Shown here: piece by piece, positions 9,295-18,079 of the stretch
How positions within the stretch are numbered: position 1 is the stretch's first letter
Layout: every line of letters starts with the position of its first letter
IMG/VR virus record: IMGVR_UViG_3300048818_000025
Location: 1 to 55,830 of that record
DNA length: 55,830 bases
Strand: one strand, 5' to 3'
DNA from: a virus
Translations under genes and position numbers: made by a program
Notes under the pieces: model-generated
Seen by the model: the letters and a program-made list of their open reading frames with translations, nothing else
Database searches by the model: none
What the model was told of the DNA's origin: nothing

Positions 9295-9333
9295 TGCGTA
9301 AATCCACCCAACACAAACTAAGGAGAAGCTAAA

Positions 9334-9735
9334 ATGATCGTCGGAATTCAGCCTGTTGCTGGTGGAGGCCCAGCCCTTGTTGACCAGACTTGGCTTAACG
9401 GCGTTGCCAATGGTCAAAACCAAAGCTTTGTTAACGGTCTTGTTGCCCATGCCGGTGGAACGAAAGCCGCTGCGCTTCAAATCCCTGCTGGTGTTGCCAT
9501 TGCTATTTTTGCCACGGTGGCAACGACTGGAGATAGCGCGCTACTCCCGCAAGCAAAACAGCGTAATACGCTCAAGGTTTATAACGCTGGCGCGCAGACG
9601 ATTGATCTTTACGGTCGTGGCACCGATACCGTTAATCAAGTCGCTACAGCTACGGCTTATACTTTGACTGCCGGACAGGCTGCGGAGTTTTTCTGCGGCG
9701 TTGATGGCAACTGGTCTGCCATAAAGAGCGCGTAG
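9334..9735 (+). CDS. Hypothetical virion protein
   Basis: 133 residues, beta-rich, rich in Ala, Gly and Thr. AAGGAGAAG at 9319-9327 supports ATG 9334. The LKVYNAGAQTIDLYGRGTD and GQAAEFFCGVDG segments resemble small beta-sandwich proteins that decorate heads or fibres. Similar phrasing occurs in the product at 11324 (ATLKVYPPIGATIDALG), suggesting related folds. Confidence 0.65.
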   Translation: MIVGIQPVAGGGPALVDQTWLNGVANGQNQSFVNGLVAHAGGTKAAALQIPAGVAIAIFATVATTGDSALLPQAKQRNTLKVYNAGAQTIDLYGRGTDTVNQVATATAYTLTAGQAAEFFCGVDGNWSAIKSA

Positions 9736-9741
9736 TTTTGA

Positions 9742-11187
9742 ATGGTCGCAATACCGCTTACGTCAGGTGCTTACAGTTCCAAGAGCATAATTAGTAATGC
9801 TCAGGTCTGCAAAAACCTGTACTTAGAGCAAAACCCTTCCGATACAAAACCACCACAGCCCACCACACATTATCCGCGTCCTGGTAAACTACTTCTAGCC
9901 ACTCCACCAACGCTAGGATCGGGACGCGGATTGTACCGGGCGACAAATGGCGATCTATACGTCGCAATCGACGACATAATCTATTTTGTCAGCGATACGT
10001 TTGTATTTACTCCGGTTGGAAACATAGCTCACGGTTCGTCGATTGTTTCCATGGCCGATAACGGTCAGGACATTGGCAATCAGATTTGCGTGGTGAACGG
10101 TTCGCCTAACGGGTGGACCATCGATATGACTACCCGCGCCTTTGCGATGATTGTGGATGGTACGGGTACGTTTGTAGGAGCTAATCGGGTTGATTATCTA
10201 CAGGGATATTTTCTGTTCAATGCGCCGGGTACTCCATACTGGTACATATCAAATCCGAATAGCGTTGTGTTTAACGCGCTGAACGTAGAGCCTAAATCGT
10301 CTTATGCGGACGCCATTCAAACGCTAGGGGTGAGACTTCGTGAAGTTTGGTTAATTGGAGTTCTGACTACAGAGCCGTGGTATCTTTCAGGCGCTCCAGA
10401 CTTTCCTTTCGAGGCGATTGCATCCACATTCGTTCCTTACGGCTGCATTGCTGTTTATTCCATGGCGTCGATTGACGTTTCTTTGTTCTGGCTTAGTCAG
10501 GATTTGAAGGGTCAAGGGATTGTCGTTAAATCAGACGGTTACAACGCCAAGCGAATTTCTACCTTCGCCATTGAGGCAGAGTTTCAGACCTATGGTGATT
10601 TGAGCGATGCTGTGGCCGGGACTTATCAGAAAGACGGCCATACGTTTTATGTGCTGACGTTTCCGACCGCTGACAAGACTTGGGTTTATGATCTAGCGAC
10701 TGACCAATGGTATGAATCGACATGGGTTGATAGCGATGGTAACGAGCATAGGGACCGCTGCCCGTTTTACGCCCATGCTTATAATCGAGTGATTGGGCAG
10801 GACTGGGAAACCGGCAAGCTTTACGAGATTGATAGTAATACTTACACGGATAACGGCGACCCGATTTATTGCCGCAGAGGTTTTCCGCACGTCCTAGACG
10901 AAATGGACCGGGTAACGCATTGGTGTCTGACCGCAGATATTCAGTGCGGAACTACAACCGATAACGACGCTGATCCGCAACTTAACATGCGATATTCCGA
11001 TGATCGCGGGCAAACATGGTCTGATCCGTTGATGGCTTCGTTCGGGAAAATTGGTGAATATCTGGTTTCTCCGCAGTTCCAACGCCTAGGAATGGCGCGC
11101 GATAGGGTTTATGAGTTGTTTTGGTCCGAGAATATCAAAACAGCCTTGAACGGCGTTTATATCGACGTAGAGAAAGCGGATTCGTGA
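9742..11187 (+). CDS. P22 gp10-like packaged-DNA stabilisation protein
   Basis: 481 residues, nearly the size of P22 gp10 (472). It begins MVAIPLTSGAYSSKSIISNA and has repeated beta-propeller-like blades (LYVAIDDIIYFV, WVYDLATDQWYES, GKLYEIDSNTYTD) as in the Phage_stabilise family, which forms the tail hub under gp4. The stop overlaps the next gene's GTG (GTGA). Confidence 0.88.
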   Translation: MVAIPLTSGAYSSKSIISNAQVCKNLYLEQNPSDTKPPQPTTHYPRPGKLLLATPPTLGSGRGLYRATNGDLYVAIDDIIYFVSDTFVFTPVGNIAHGSSIVSMADNGQDIGNQICVVNGSPNGWTIDMTTRAFAMIVDGTGTFVGANRVDYLQGYFLFNAPGTPYWYISNPNSVVFNALNVEPKSSYADAIQTLGVRLREVWLIGVLTTEPWYLSGAPDFPFEAIASTFVPYGCIAVYSMASIDVSLFWLSQDLKGQGIVVKSDGYNAKRISTFAIEAEFQTYGDLSDAVAGTYQKDGHTFYVLTFPTADKTWVYDLATDQWYESTWVDSDGNEHRDRCPFYAHAYNRVIGQDWETGKLYEIDSNTYTDNGDPIYCRRGFPHVLDEMDRVTHWCLTADIQCGTTTDNDADPQLNMRYSDDRGQTWSDPLMASFGKIGEYLVSPQFQRLGMARDRVYELFWSENIKTALNGVYIDVEKADS

Positions 11188-11336
11188 AAAAGGTTTGGGG
11201 CTGGTCCAAGGACGGTGAGTGGTTCCTTTCCAAGTTCAAGAAGGAACCTAATCGCCCGGCTAATAAATATGCTTCACAGGCCGAGGCAATCCAAGAGGCT
11301 GAGGCTAGAGGCTTGACGGTTGAATGGCTAGTGTAG
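11184..11336 (+). CDS. Small basic protein
   Basis: 50 residues from GTG 11184, overlapping the gp10-like stop by four bases. Rich in Lys and Trp (VWGWSKDGEWFLSKFKKE), then a helical Ala/Glu tail. The GTGA junction favours this start over an upstream ATG at 11121. No family recognised. Confidence 0.6.
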   Translation: MKKVWGWSKDGEWFLSKFKKEPNRPANKYASQAEAIQEAEARGLTVEWLV

Positions 11337-11755
11337 CGACCCAACCGCCATTGGCAATGCCAACCGAGACTATGCCGGTTTCCGACAGTACCGGAATTGT
11401 TAATCAGATTTGGTGGCGGTTTTTCTACGGTCTTTATAAACGCAATGCCTCGACCATTCCTTATCTTGTCGGCACGGCTTTAACTGCTGCTGGCACCACG
11501 CAAGCGAATGCCTTGGCGCTCACTACGGAATGGAGCGACATTGCGACGACGCCAGCCAACTCAGGTGTTCGGCTTAACAATTTCGGAGTGGGGTTAAATT
11601 CGGTGGTGTTCAACAACGGCGGCGCGACGTTGAAGGTTTACCCGCCCATAGGCGCGACGATTGATGCGCTTGGATTGAACGCCCCTTACTCATTGGCGAA
11701 CGGTTTAGATCGGGACTTTTACCAATTGACCGCAACGCAGTTTCGCTCACGATGA
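11324..11755 (+). CDS. Hypothetical virion-associated protein
   Basis: 143 residues. N-terminal helical part (GIVNQIWWRFFYGLYKRN) of a kind common in phage neck or fibre-attachment proteins, then a beta-rich domain like the product at 9334. Overlaps its neighbours on both sides (13 and 4 bases). Function not assigned. Confidence 0.7.
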   Translation: MASVATQPPLAMPTETMPVSDSTGIVNQIWWRFFYGLYKRNASTIPYLVGTALTAAGTTQANALALTTEWSDIATTPANSGVRLNNFGVGLNSVVFNNGGATLKVYPPIGATIDALGLNAPYSLANGLDRDFYQLTATQFRSR

Positions 11756-12183
11756 ACCAAGTTGTTCAGCTATCGGATAGAGACAAAGTAAATCTGATCG
11801 AATCGGAAATGCGAAAGCATCCGCAAGTTTCCTTATCTTTGAAACATTACAATGCACCTGGGGTTTATGCGCGCGAATTGTTCGTCCCGGCTGGAATTTT
11901 ATTGACAGGTAAAATTCACAAGTTTGCTCAGATCAACATTCTATCCAAAGGGACTATGCGCGTTTTAACTGAGGATGGAATTAAGGAAGTTTCTGCATCG
12001 TTCACAGTGGTTTCTCCTCCAGGAACTAAACGCATTGCTCTAGCCGTGACTGATTGCGTTTGGACAACCTTTTTGCCTACCGATGAAACTGACCCTGAAA
12101 AGATTGAAATAGAATTTACGGCTGAGAATGAAGATGAATACCAACTATTCCTAAAACAAGAGCAACAAAAATGTCTTTCGTAG
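11752..12183 (+). CDS. Cupin-like phage protein
   Basis: 143 residues. The alternating strands ELFVPAGILLTGKIHKFAQ, INILSKGTMRVLTEDG and FTVVSPPGTKRIALAV have the spacing of a single cupin barrel, with His and Glu-like positions thinned, so a catalytic metal site is doubtful. Similar cupin-fold proteins occur near neck genes in podophages. Role unknown; probably structural. Confidence 0.65.
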   Translation: MNQVVQLSDRDKVNLIESEMRKHPQVSLSLKHYNAPGVYARELFVPAGILLTGKIHKFAQINILSKGTMRVLTEDGIKEVSASFTVVSPPGTKRIALAVTDCVWTTFLPTDETDPEKIEIEFTAENEDEYQLFLKQEQQKCLS

Positions 12184-12959
12184 CGACTGCAATTGTTGGT
12201 GCTGGTGTTCTAGGGGCTGGCGCAAGCATTTATGCGGCTAATACGGCTGCTGGTGCTCAGACCTCGGCTGCTAATGCCGCGATTTCCGCACAGCAACAGC
12301 AATTCCAACAGACAAAGGCTATTGAACAGCCGTTTATAGACGTAGGCACTCAGACCGCGCCACAGGCGCAGGCATTTTCCGATACATCAAACCCTAATTC
12401 CACACTATCTCAGTTGATGGCATTAACAACGCCAGGAACCACTACGGACGCGAACGGAAATCCGACTTCCACTGAAACCGCCGCATTAGCGCAAACTCCC
12501 GGCTATCAATTCTCTCTACAGCAGGGAAATATTGGAGTGCAGAACGCTCTTGCGGCAAGAGGGCTTGCTGGCCCCGGTGGGGCGCTGGCTAAAGGCTCGG
12601 CTAACTTTGCTGAGGGGTTGGCCGGAACGACTTGGCAGAATGTAGTTAACGGGCTTCAAAACACCTATTCGTCCGGTTCCAGTGCATTGCAAAACCTGCT
12701 TTCAACTGGCGGCAATGCCGCAAACGCTTTGAGTGGCGCTTCGACAACTACGGGGCAGGGGATTTCCAATAATCTTATCGGTGCTGGCAATGCACAGGCC
12801 GGGGCGGCCATCGGTTCAGCTAATGCTATCGGTGGCCTAGGAAGTTCGATTAGCACCGCAGCGCTATTGAGCAAGTTATTGGGGAATACGAGCGGCGCTC
12901 AGGCTACAACAATTTATGGCGGCGCTGGTGGACTTGGCGTTCCTACTTTCCCGCCATAA
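12171..12959 (+). CDS. Ejection/DNA-transfer protein
   Basis: 262 residues. A hydrophobic Gly/Ala N terminus (TAIVGAGVLGAGASIYAA) is followed by a Gln-rich helix (AAISAQQQQFQQTKAIEQ) and a Gly/Ala/Ser-rich body. TPGYQFSLQQG and ALAARGLAGPGGALAKG are hallmarks of a phage ejection family that enters the host envelope with DNA. First of four ejection-type genes. Confidence 0.72.
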   Translation: MSFVATAIVGAGVLGAGASIYAANTAAGAQTSAANAAISAQQQQFQQTKAIEQPFIDVGTQTAPQAQAFSDTSNPNSTLSQLMALTTPGTTTDANGNPTSTETAALAQTPGYQFSLQQGNIGVQNALAARGLAGPGGALAKGSANFAEGLAGTTWQNVVNGLQNTYSSGSSALQNLLSTGGNAANALSGASTTTGQGISNNLIGAGNAQAGAAIGSANAIGGLGSSISTAALLSKLLGNTSGAQATTIYGGAGGLGVPTFPP

Positions 12960-12973
12960 GGAATAGGTCAAAA

Positions 12974-13378
12974 ATGAAACGCTATTATAGCAAGATCAAA
13001 TGCCGCATAGCTTCGATCACCTCATTCCGTTGTGTTGAGCGCGATCCAGAGAATAAATATAACGCGACCTATGAGTTTAACTGCGATGTGATGGCTGATG
13101 TTATTAAGGCTAATAATCCTAATGGAAATGGACTTCACATAGTCCGGTTTAAGCAAGACGATTTAGCTTACGATGGACGAAACGAACTCAGAGAAGTTGG
13201 CGAATGGGTTGTTTCTCCGCTCCCACTCTATCTTGTAGAACGCTATGACTTTGCGGAGGATGAGATAAAATACAACATCATCGATGAGCCAAGCTTTCAC
13301 AAGTTCTATTTTCAAGACGATGAGCCGGAACTGATCGAAATGCATGGCTTTGAGGAACCAATTAGGCGTACCGCATGA
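12974..13378 (+). CDS. Hypothetical protein
   Basis: 134 residues, acidic C-terminal half, no transmembrane segment, no recognised family. Preceded by AGGAATAGG. Its stop overlaps the next start (ATGA). Lies within the ejection gene cluster, so it may be virion-associated. Confidence 0.65.
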   Translation: MKRYYSKIKCRIASITSFRCVERDPENKYNATYEFNCDVMADVIKANNPNGNGLHIVRFKQDDLAYDGRNELREVGEWVVSPLPLYLVERYDFAEDEIKYNIIDEPSFHKFYFQDDEPELIEMHGFEEPIRRTA

Positions 13379-13521
13379 TACCTGATCTTAAAGAAGTAGA
13401 GATTGGAGCGAGGGCGCTTGCACAAGTTTATGGCCGCGACCCCGATAAGACTTGGATTCAGTTTTCTACTAGAGCGGAAGCGGTATTAAAAGCAGTTCAA
13501 GAGGCTAAAAATGACCAATGA
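13375..13521 (+). CDS. Small helical protein (48 residues)
   Basis: A coupled small gene: ATGA overlap upstream and an 11-base overlap with the next ATG. It encodes MIPDLKEVEIGARALAQVYG then a polar helix. The tight packing of starts and stops is the main evidence that it is real. Confidence 0.6.
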   Translation: MIPDLKEVEIGARALAQVYGRDPDKTWIQFSTRAEAVLKAVQEAKNDQ

Positions 13522-13675
13522 AGAATATGCCTATTGGGCTAGGAACTCAATTCAATCAAGCAACGCCAATGCTCTTAAATTTAATCATGAAACTGGAAAA
13601 CTTGAACGGATATTGCCGCCATTAGGCGCGGCTCAGATAGTTGAACTTCACTGCTCCAATAGTACGGAAGCCTAA
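13511..13675 (+). CDS. Small protein (54 residues)
   Basis: Starts inside the previous gene and ends TAATG with the next. Begins MTNEEYAYWARNSIQSSNAN. No family recognised; kept for the tight coupling on both sides. Confidence 0.6.
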   Translation: MTNEEYAYWARNSIQSSNANALKFNHETGKLERILPPLGAAQIVELHCSNSTEA

Positions 13676-14211
13676 TGCCTTCATTGCAAGACCTTCTAGC
13701 TGCTAAAGGCGCTCCTGCTATGCCTCCGCAGGGCCAGCAGGCTATGCCACAGCAACCCATGCAAGGTGGCAATCCTCTTGCTCAACTCGCTCCACAGCAG
13801 CAGCAACCTCCTCCGCCGCCACCGGCTCCTACCCATGCGCAGACCGTAGCGGCAGTTCATTACTTTGGGCAAATCAAACAAGCCATGAGGCCAGTATTGG
13901 ACGATCCTAATCTGGGATCAAAAAACATTCGTCCTAAGCTGCTCGATCAATTCTCAAAGCTTATCGCGTCAAAGACGTTGACACTTCCTGAGATTATGAA
14001 AGCCATCAAGTCACTTCCTGATGATCCAATACAGCAAAAATCATTCGTGGAAAATATTTATCAGGCCAACGACAAGGCTCAAATGCTAGTGCTCGGCCAT
14101 CACGCTATGGGACCGCAAGCACAGCCGGGCCAAGAGCCTGAACAATGGTCGCCTGATAATCATCAGGATCAAATGGCTGGTTTGATGCAGCAATATGGTG
14201 GGCAGCGGTAA
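13675..14211 (+). CDS. Gln/Pro-rich ejection-cluster protein
   Basis: 178 residues. Residues 1-52 are a Pro/Gln/Met-rich low-complexity tract with a run of six prolines; residues 53-135 are helical; the tail is again Gln-rich. Such composition is usual for internal virion proteins that unfold to pass through the portal. Both ends overlap neighbours by one base. Confidence 0.65.
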   Translation: MPSLQDLLAAKGAPAMPPQGQQAMPQQPMQGGNPLAQLAPQQQQPPPPPPAPTHAQTVAAVHYFGQIKQAMRPVLDDPNLGSKNIRPKLLDQFSKLIASKTLTLPEIMKAIKSLPDDPIQQKSFVENIYQANDKAQMLVLGHHAMGPQAQPGQEPEQWSPDNHQDQMAGLMQQYGGQR

Positions 14212-15545
14212 TGGCCGAGGTAAACACAGACATTTACAAATCGTTAGGTCAGAATAATCAGTCCATGTCGCCGTTGCAGATTATGCAACTCATTGGTCAG
14301 GTTAATCAAAACAAGTTATTTAACCAGACTTACGATGCCCGCCAAGGAATTGGCGAGGCATATAGTCAGAATGTTGGGCCGGATGGAAAGATCAATACTC
14401 CTGGATTAATTCAGTCTTTAACCGCAAAGCCTAATTTCCTAGCTGGCGATGCGGTTAACCAAGGCATTACCAATGCAACAAATCAGTTTTCATTGGATAC
14501 TGGCAAGACCAAATACGCACAGCAAACGCTTAGTGCGCTAGCTTCTAAAAAGGATTTGGCACCTTCGGACTTTGCTAGTTGGTCGGCCAATGCCGCTAGG
14601 GCTGGCGTTGATCCTTCGATTATTCACGGCGTCTTAAATGACGTTTATTCTGCTGGTAACAATCCTAAGGCTTTACGAGAGGCAGTAGCTACCCAAGGTA
14701 TTATGTCCATGGGAACAGATGCGCTTAGCGGCGAAGCCGGTCCACCTGATGATTCAGGAACCGCAACTACTATCCCTAAGGGCCAAGCAATAAACCAGCG
14801 TATGCAGCCGGGCGGCATGGCGACAACTAATCCTCCCGGTTTCCAAGAGGCTGCGGCTCATTCAGGACAAATGCTTGCTGCGGCGCGTGATCGCGCTAAT
14901 ACGTGGGGGTCGGATAACTTCGTTGCCACTAATCTGTTGAATAATCTTGAAAAGCTTGGACCTTCCGGTACAGGTCCAGGAACTAAAGAACTCAATAATA
15001 TGAAAGCGTTTGTGCAATCTAATCTGAATTGGTTACCGGGTGCCGATAAACTCGTTGGCGACCCGAACAAGATTGATAATTATTATCAGGCTGAAAAGTA
15101 TGCAACTCAGTTGGCAGGTTCGCGCGCTTCTATGTTTGGTGGTGGTACAGATCAGTCAATGTCTCTTGCACTCACTGGTTCCCCGAGTACGCATATTGCC
15201 AACATGGCCGGTCAGGATTTGACCAAGGCCGTTATTGGATTGCGTAACATGGAGCAGGTGCAAACGTCTGAGGCTGATAGGCTTGGTATTAAGCCGGGAC
15301 AATACTCGTCTTGGGCGTCAAGGTGGGTGTCCGGTATTAATCCTCAGACCATGAAGCCTGATAAGAATTACGCAATTGATCCTAATGCTTTCATGGCTCA
15401 TTTGATGACGCCAGAACAGTTACAGAATTATTCAAAGACACTCAACACGCCAGCCAAACGCGACAAGTTCAACCGTTCATATCAGTTGGGTTTGGATAAT
15501 GGCGTGATTGATGATCCATCCGGCCAACATACTGGTGCGCAATAG
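14211..15545 (+). CDS. Internal virion (ejection) protein
   Basis: 444 residues, Asn/Gln/Ala-rich and largely helical, with no enzymatic motif seen. Position and composition match P22 gp20-like or gp7-like ejection proteins. The central part (LNNLEKLGPSGTGPGTKELN) looks like a globular domain. One-base overlaps on both sides indicate coupling with the hydrolase-bearing gene that follows. Confidence 0.68.
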   Translation: MAEVNTDIYKSLGQNNQSMSPLQIMQLIGQVNQNKLFNQTYDARQGIGEAYSQNVGPDGKINTPGLIQSLTAKPNFLAGDAVNQGITNATNQFSLDTGKTKYAQQTLSALASKKDLAPSDFASWSANAARAGVDPSIIHGVLNDVYSAGNNPKALREAVATQGIMSMGTDALSGEAGPPDDSGTATTIPKGQAINQRMQPGGMATTNPPGFQEAAAHSGQMLAAARDRANTWGSDNFVATNLLNNLEKLGPSGTGPGTKELNNMKAFVQSNLNWLPGADKLVGDPNKIDNYYQAEKYATQLAGSRASMFGGGTDQSMSLALTGSPSTHIANMAGQDLTKAVIGLRNMEQVQTSEADRLGIKPGQYSSWASRWVSGINPQTMKPDKNYAIDPNAFMAHLMTPEQLQNYSKTLNTPAKRDKFNRSYQLGLDNGVIDDPSGQHTGAQ

Positions 15546-17968
15546 TGGCTGATAACGACCTCTCTCCGCAAGATCGCGATATGCTTATAAGGACTGTGAT
15601 CGGGGAAGCTGCAAATCAGCCGCCTATCGGTCAAGCTGCCGTTGCTCATGTAGTTTTGAACCGTTTGAACTCTGGAAATTATGGCGACACGGCTTCACAG
15701 GTTGTCTTATCTCCACATCAATTTGAGCCTTGGCAAACTAGGACACAGGAACTTGCTACTATCCCGCGCACCTCACAGCAATATCAGGATATTGGTAAGA
15801 TAGTTGACGGGGCTGCTAGTGGTGATATTCCAGACCCTACGCAAGGGGCCACAAACTTTGCAAACGTTAAGACAGTTCAAGATCGTGGCAACACGAAAGG
15901 AATGAACTGGATTAACTCAATGACCAATCAAACCCGCATTGGCGATCACACATTCGGCAACGCCGATGGTCAGAAAGCTATAAACAAGGCGGCTAATATT
16001 CAGGATAGCCAACCTACAACGGCATTACAGTTTCAGGATGCTGTGCCGGACCATCTTGGCGCGCTTCTAAGTTCAAGTGGTGCTACGGATAATGTGCCAG
16101 CCGTAGCTTCTGACAGCACAACGCCGGACCATCTTGGCGAGTTGCTAAAAACCAATAGCTCTAAGCCACTACCTCCTGAGGGTTATTATGGCGGCAAGCT
16201 TCATATCAACATTACGCCCGGCGTTCCTCTATCGACCGAAGATAGCAGTGGAAATACCGTCTATATCCAACCGGGTGATCCGCGCTATCCTGTAGCCAAC
16301 CCTAATCCGAGTATGGTTCCTCAGATTGCCAAGGATTATGTTGGCCGCTTGAATGAACTTGCTGGGCAGAATGCCAGCATGGCCGGAGAAGGCCTAAGCG
16401 ATATTTCTCAAGGCAATGTGGCTACAGGGTCAGTCAAGGCGGGGCTTGGAGCATTGGGATATGTATTTTCTCCGGCCAGCGCGATAGATAAACCGATTGA
16501 AAACATTACTGGGAATAAAAATCTTGGAGAAATAGCGTCTCTTATAGGGCCGGGAACCCTATTGGGGAAAGCGGCAAATGCCGCGCGCCCTGCCGTTAGT
16601 GCCTTGTCGGATATTATCAAAGACGTTGGCGCTGAGAATATTCCGTCTATTGTCTCACGGCTTGAAAGCAATCCTAAGCTTACACTTATGGATGTAGCCC
16701 CGACCGTTAGAGGCAATGCCGCTGGTCTAGCGACAGACCCGCGCAACGTTCCGGCCATGAACCAACTCAATCAATTCCAGCAGGCTAGAATGGCTGATCG
16801 TTCGGGTGATGCTGTTAATATATTTGAGGATGCGCTTGGGCCAACACCTAATATGGCTGCTACTAAAAAAGAACTAACCCAATCCATTGCTGATGTAGGA
16901 AAGAAATTTGACCCGGTAATCGATAAAATTGGGCCGGTGGACATTACGCCTGTAATCAATAACATTGATTCTCAATTCCCTGCTTCAACACTTAATCAAT
17001 TGAAACAAAATAAATATGAAGGGCCTCAGTTATCTCCAGAATTGAGTAGACTATGGGAAATGAGAGAAAAGTTGAGGGGTAATTGGTCCGATAGAGAACA
17101 AATGTTTGCTAATGCGGCAGATTTGCATAAACAACAACGTGATCTTCGGCTGAAATACGGCAATAGTCGGGACCCAGGCTCTTATGAGGCGCGTCAAGTG
17201 CGCCGAGAAATCATTAATGCCATCGATGAAAAATCAGGTGGAAAATACAAACCTATTCAAAAAGAATACAAAGACGCCAACGATGTTGATAAGGCTTTTC
17301 AAGAAGGTTTCAGCGTATTCTCCAATCCGACAAGCGCAAAAGGTGCAATAGATAATCACCCTGACGTATGGCGTGAATGGATGAATGATGCTTCTGACAC
17401 TGAGAAACGCGCGGTCGCCCAAGGCATTCTATTCGGCGCTAACAATAAAATAATGAATACGCGACGTGGAATTGACGTTCCTGAGAACAGCTATGCCCAT
17501 GAACGAATAGCCTCTGTAGTTGGCAAGCCAAATGCTGATGAAATTGTGAGACGCCTAGGTGATTGGAGAGACATTGCCGAGACTGATAATCTCCTAACTA
17601 AAAACTCGGCAACTGCTGTTCGCCAAGCTGGTCAAGAGGCTCGGTCAGTGCGGGATGCGCGTTCAGGCCATGATATATTGCAAAGCCTTATGCCAGCAGC
17701 CGTAGTTGGTGGGGCGGCGCATTTGGCGTCTGGTGGCAGGGGACTACTAAGCGCAATAGCGGCTGGTACTGCCATAGGAGCAGGCAAGGCGGCTAATTAT
17801 GCCGGGAAGGCTCATGATCTTGCAAGTAATAAAGCCTATGCGCAGTGGGCGTCGGCTACAGGATCAAAGAAAGAGGATTTAATCACGGCCTTGCGCGCGA
17901 TGGCTGAGAAACAAAATCCCGGCAATCGACTTTCGACAAGCTCTATCTTGCAAGCTTTGCCACGCTAG
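15545..17968 (+). CDS. Ejection protein with SleB-like wall hydrolase domain
   Basis: 807 residues from GTG 15545, overlapping the previous TAG by one base. Residues about 10-100 match the SleB/Hydrolase_2 fold: RTVIGEAANQPPIGQAAVAH with the probable catalytic Glu at 21, then VLNRLNSGNYGD and FEPW. The rest is a long helical body, with a Gly/Ala-rich hydrophobic segment near 725-760. It probably opens peptidoglycan locally during DNA entry, like virion-associated transglycosylases of other podophages. Confidence 0.8.
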   Translation: MADNDLSPQDRDMLIRTVIGEAANQPPIGQAAVAHVVLNRLNSGNYGDTASQVVLSPHQFEPWQTRTQELATIPRTSQQYQDIGKIVDGAASGDIPDPTQGATNFANVKTVQDRGNTKGMNWINSMTNQTRIGDHTFGNADGQKAINKAANIQDSQPTTALQFQDAVPDHLGALLSSSGATDNVPAVASDSTTPDHLGELLKTNSSKPLPPEGYYGGKLHINITPGVPLSTEDSSGNTVYIQPGDPRYPVANPNPSMVPQIAKDYVGRLNELAGQNASMAGEGLSDISQGNVATGSVKAGLGALGYVFSPASAIDKPIENITGNKNLGEIASLIGPGTLLGKAANAARPAVSALSDIIKDVGAENIPSIVSRLESNPKLTLMDVAPTVRGNAAGLATDPRNVPAMNQLNQFQQARMADRSGDAVNIFEDALGPTPNMAATKKELTQSIADVGKKFDPVIDKIGPVDITPVINNIDSQFPASTLNQLKQNKYEGPQLSPELSRLWEMREKLRGNWSDREQMFANAADLHKQQRDLRLKYGNSRDPGSYEARQVRREIINAIDEKSGGKYKPIQKEYKDANDVDKAFQEGFSVFSNPTSAKGAIDNHPDVWREWMNDASDTEKRAVAQGILFGANNKIMNTRRGIDVPENSYAHERIASVVGKPNADEIVRRLGDWRDIAETDNLLTKNSATAVRQAGQEARSVRDARSGHDILQSLMPAAVVGGAAHLASGGRGLLSAIAAGTAIGAGKAANYAGKAHDLASNKAYAQWASATGSKKEDLITALRAMAEKQNPGNRLSTSSILQALPR

Positions 17969-18079
17969 AAAACAATACCACAGCGCGGCAAACTTCGTCA
18001 CATACCAAAAATATCTAATGATGGGCCAGATTAACGGTTGCATGTACTCCCTTATGCCTAAAACACCGGAAAAGTCAAA

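Noticed and set aside
13675-13860. Minus-strand frames opposite the Gln/Pro-rich gene
   Set aside because: Mirror images of a biased plus-strand composition, without start signals.
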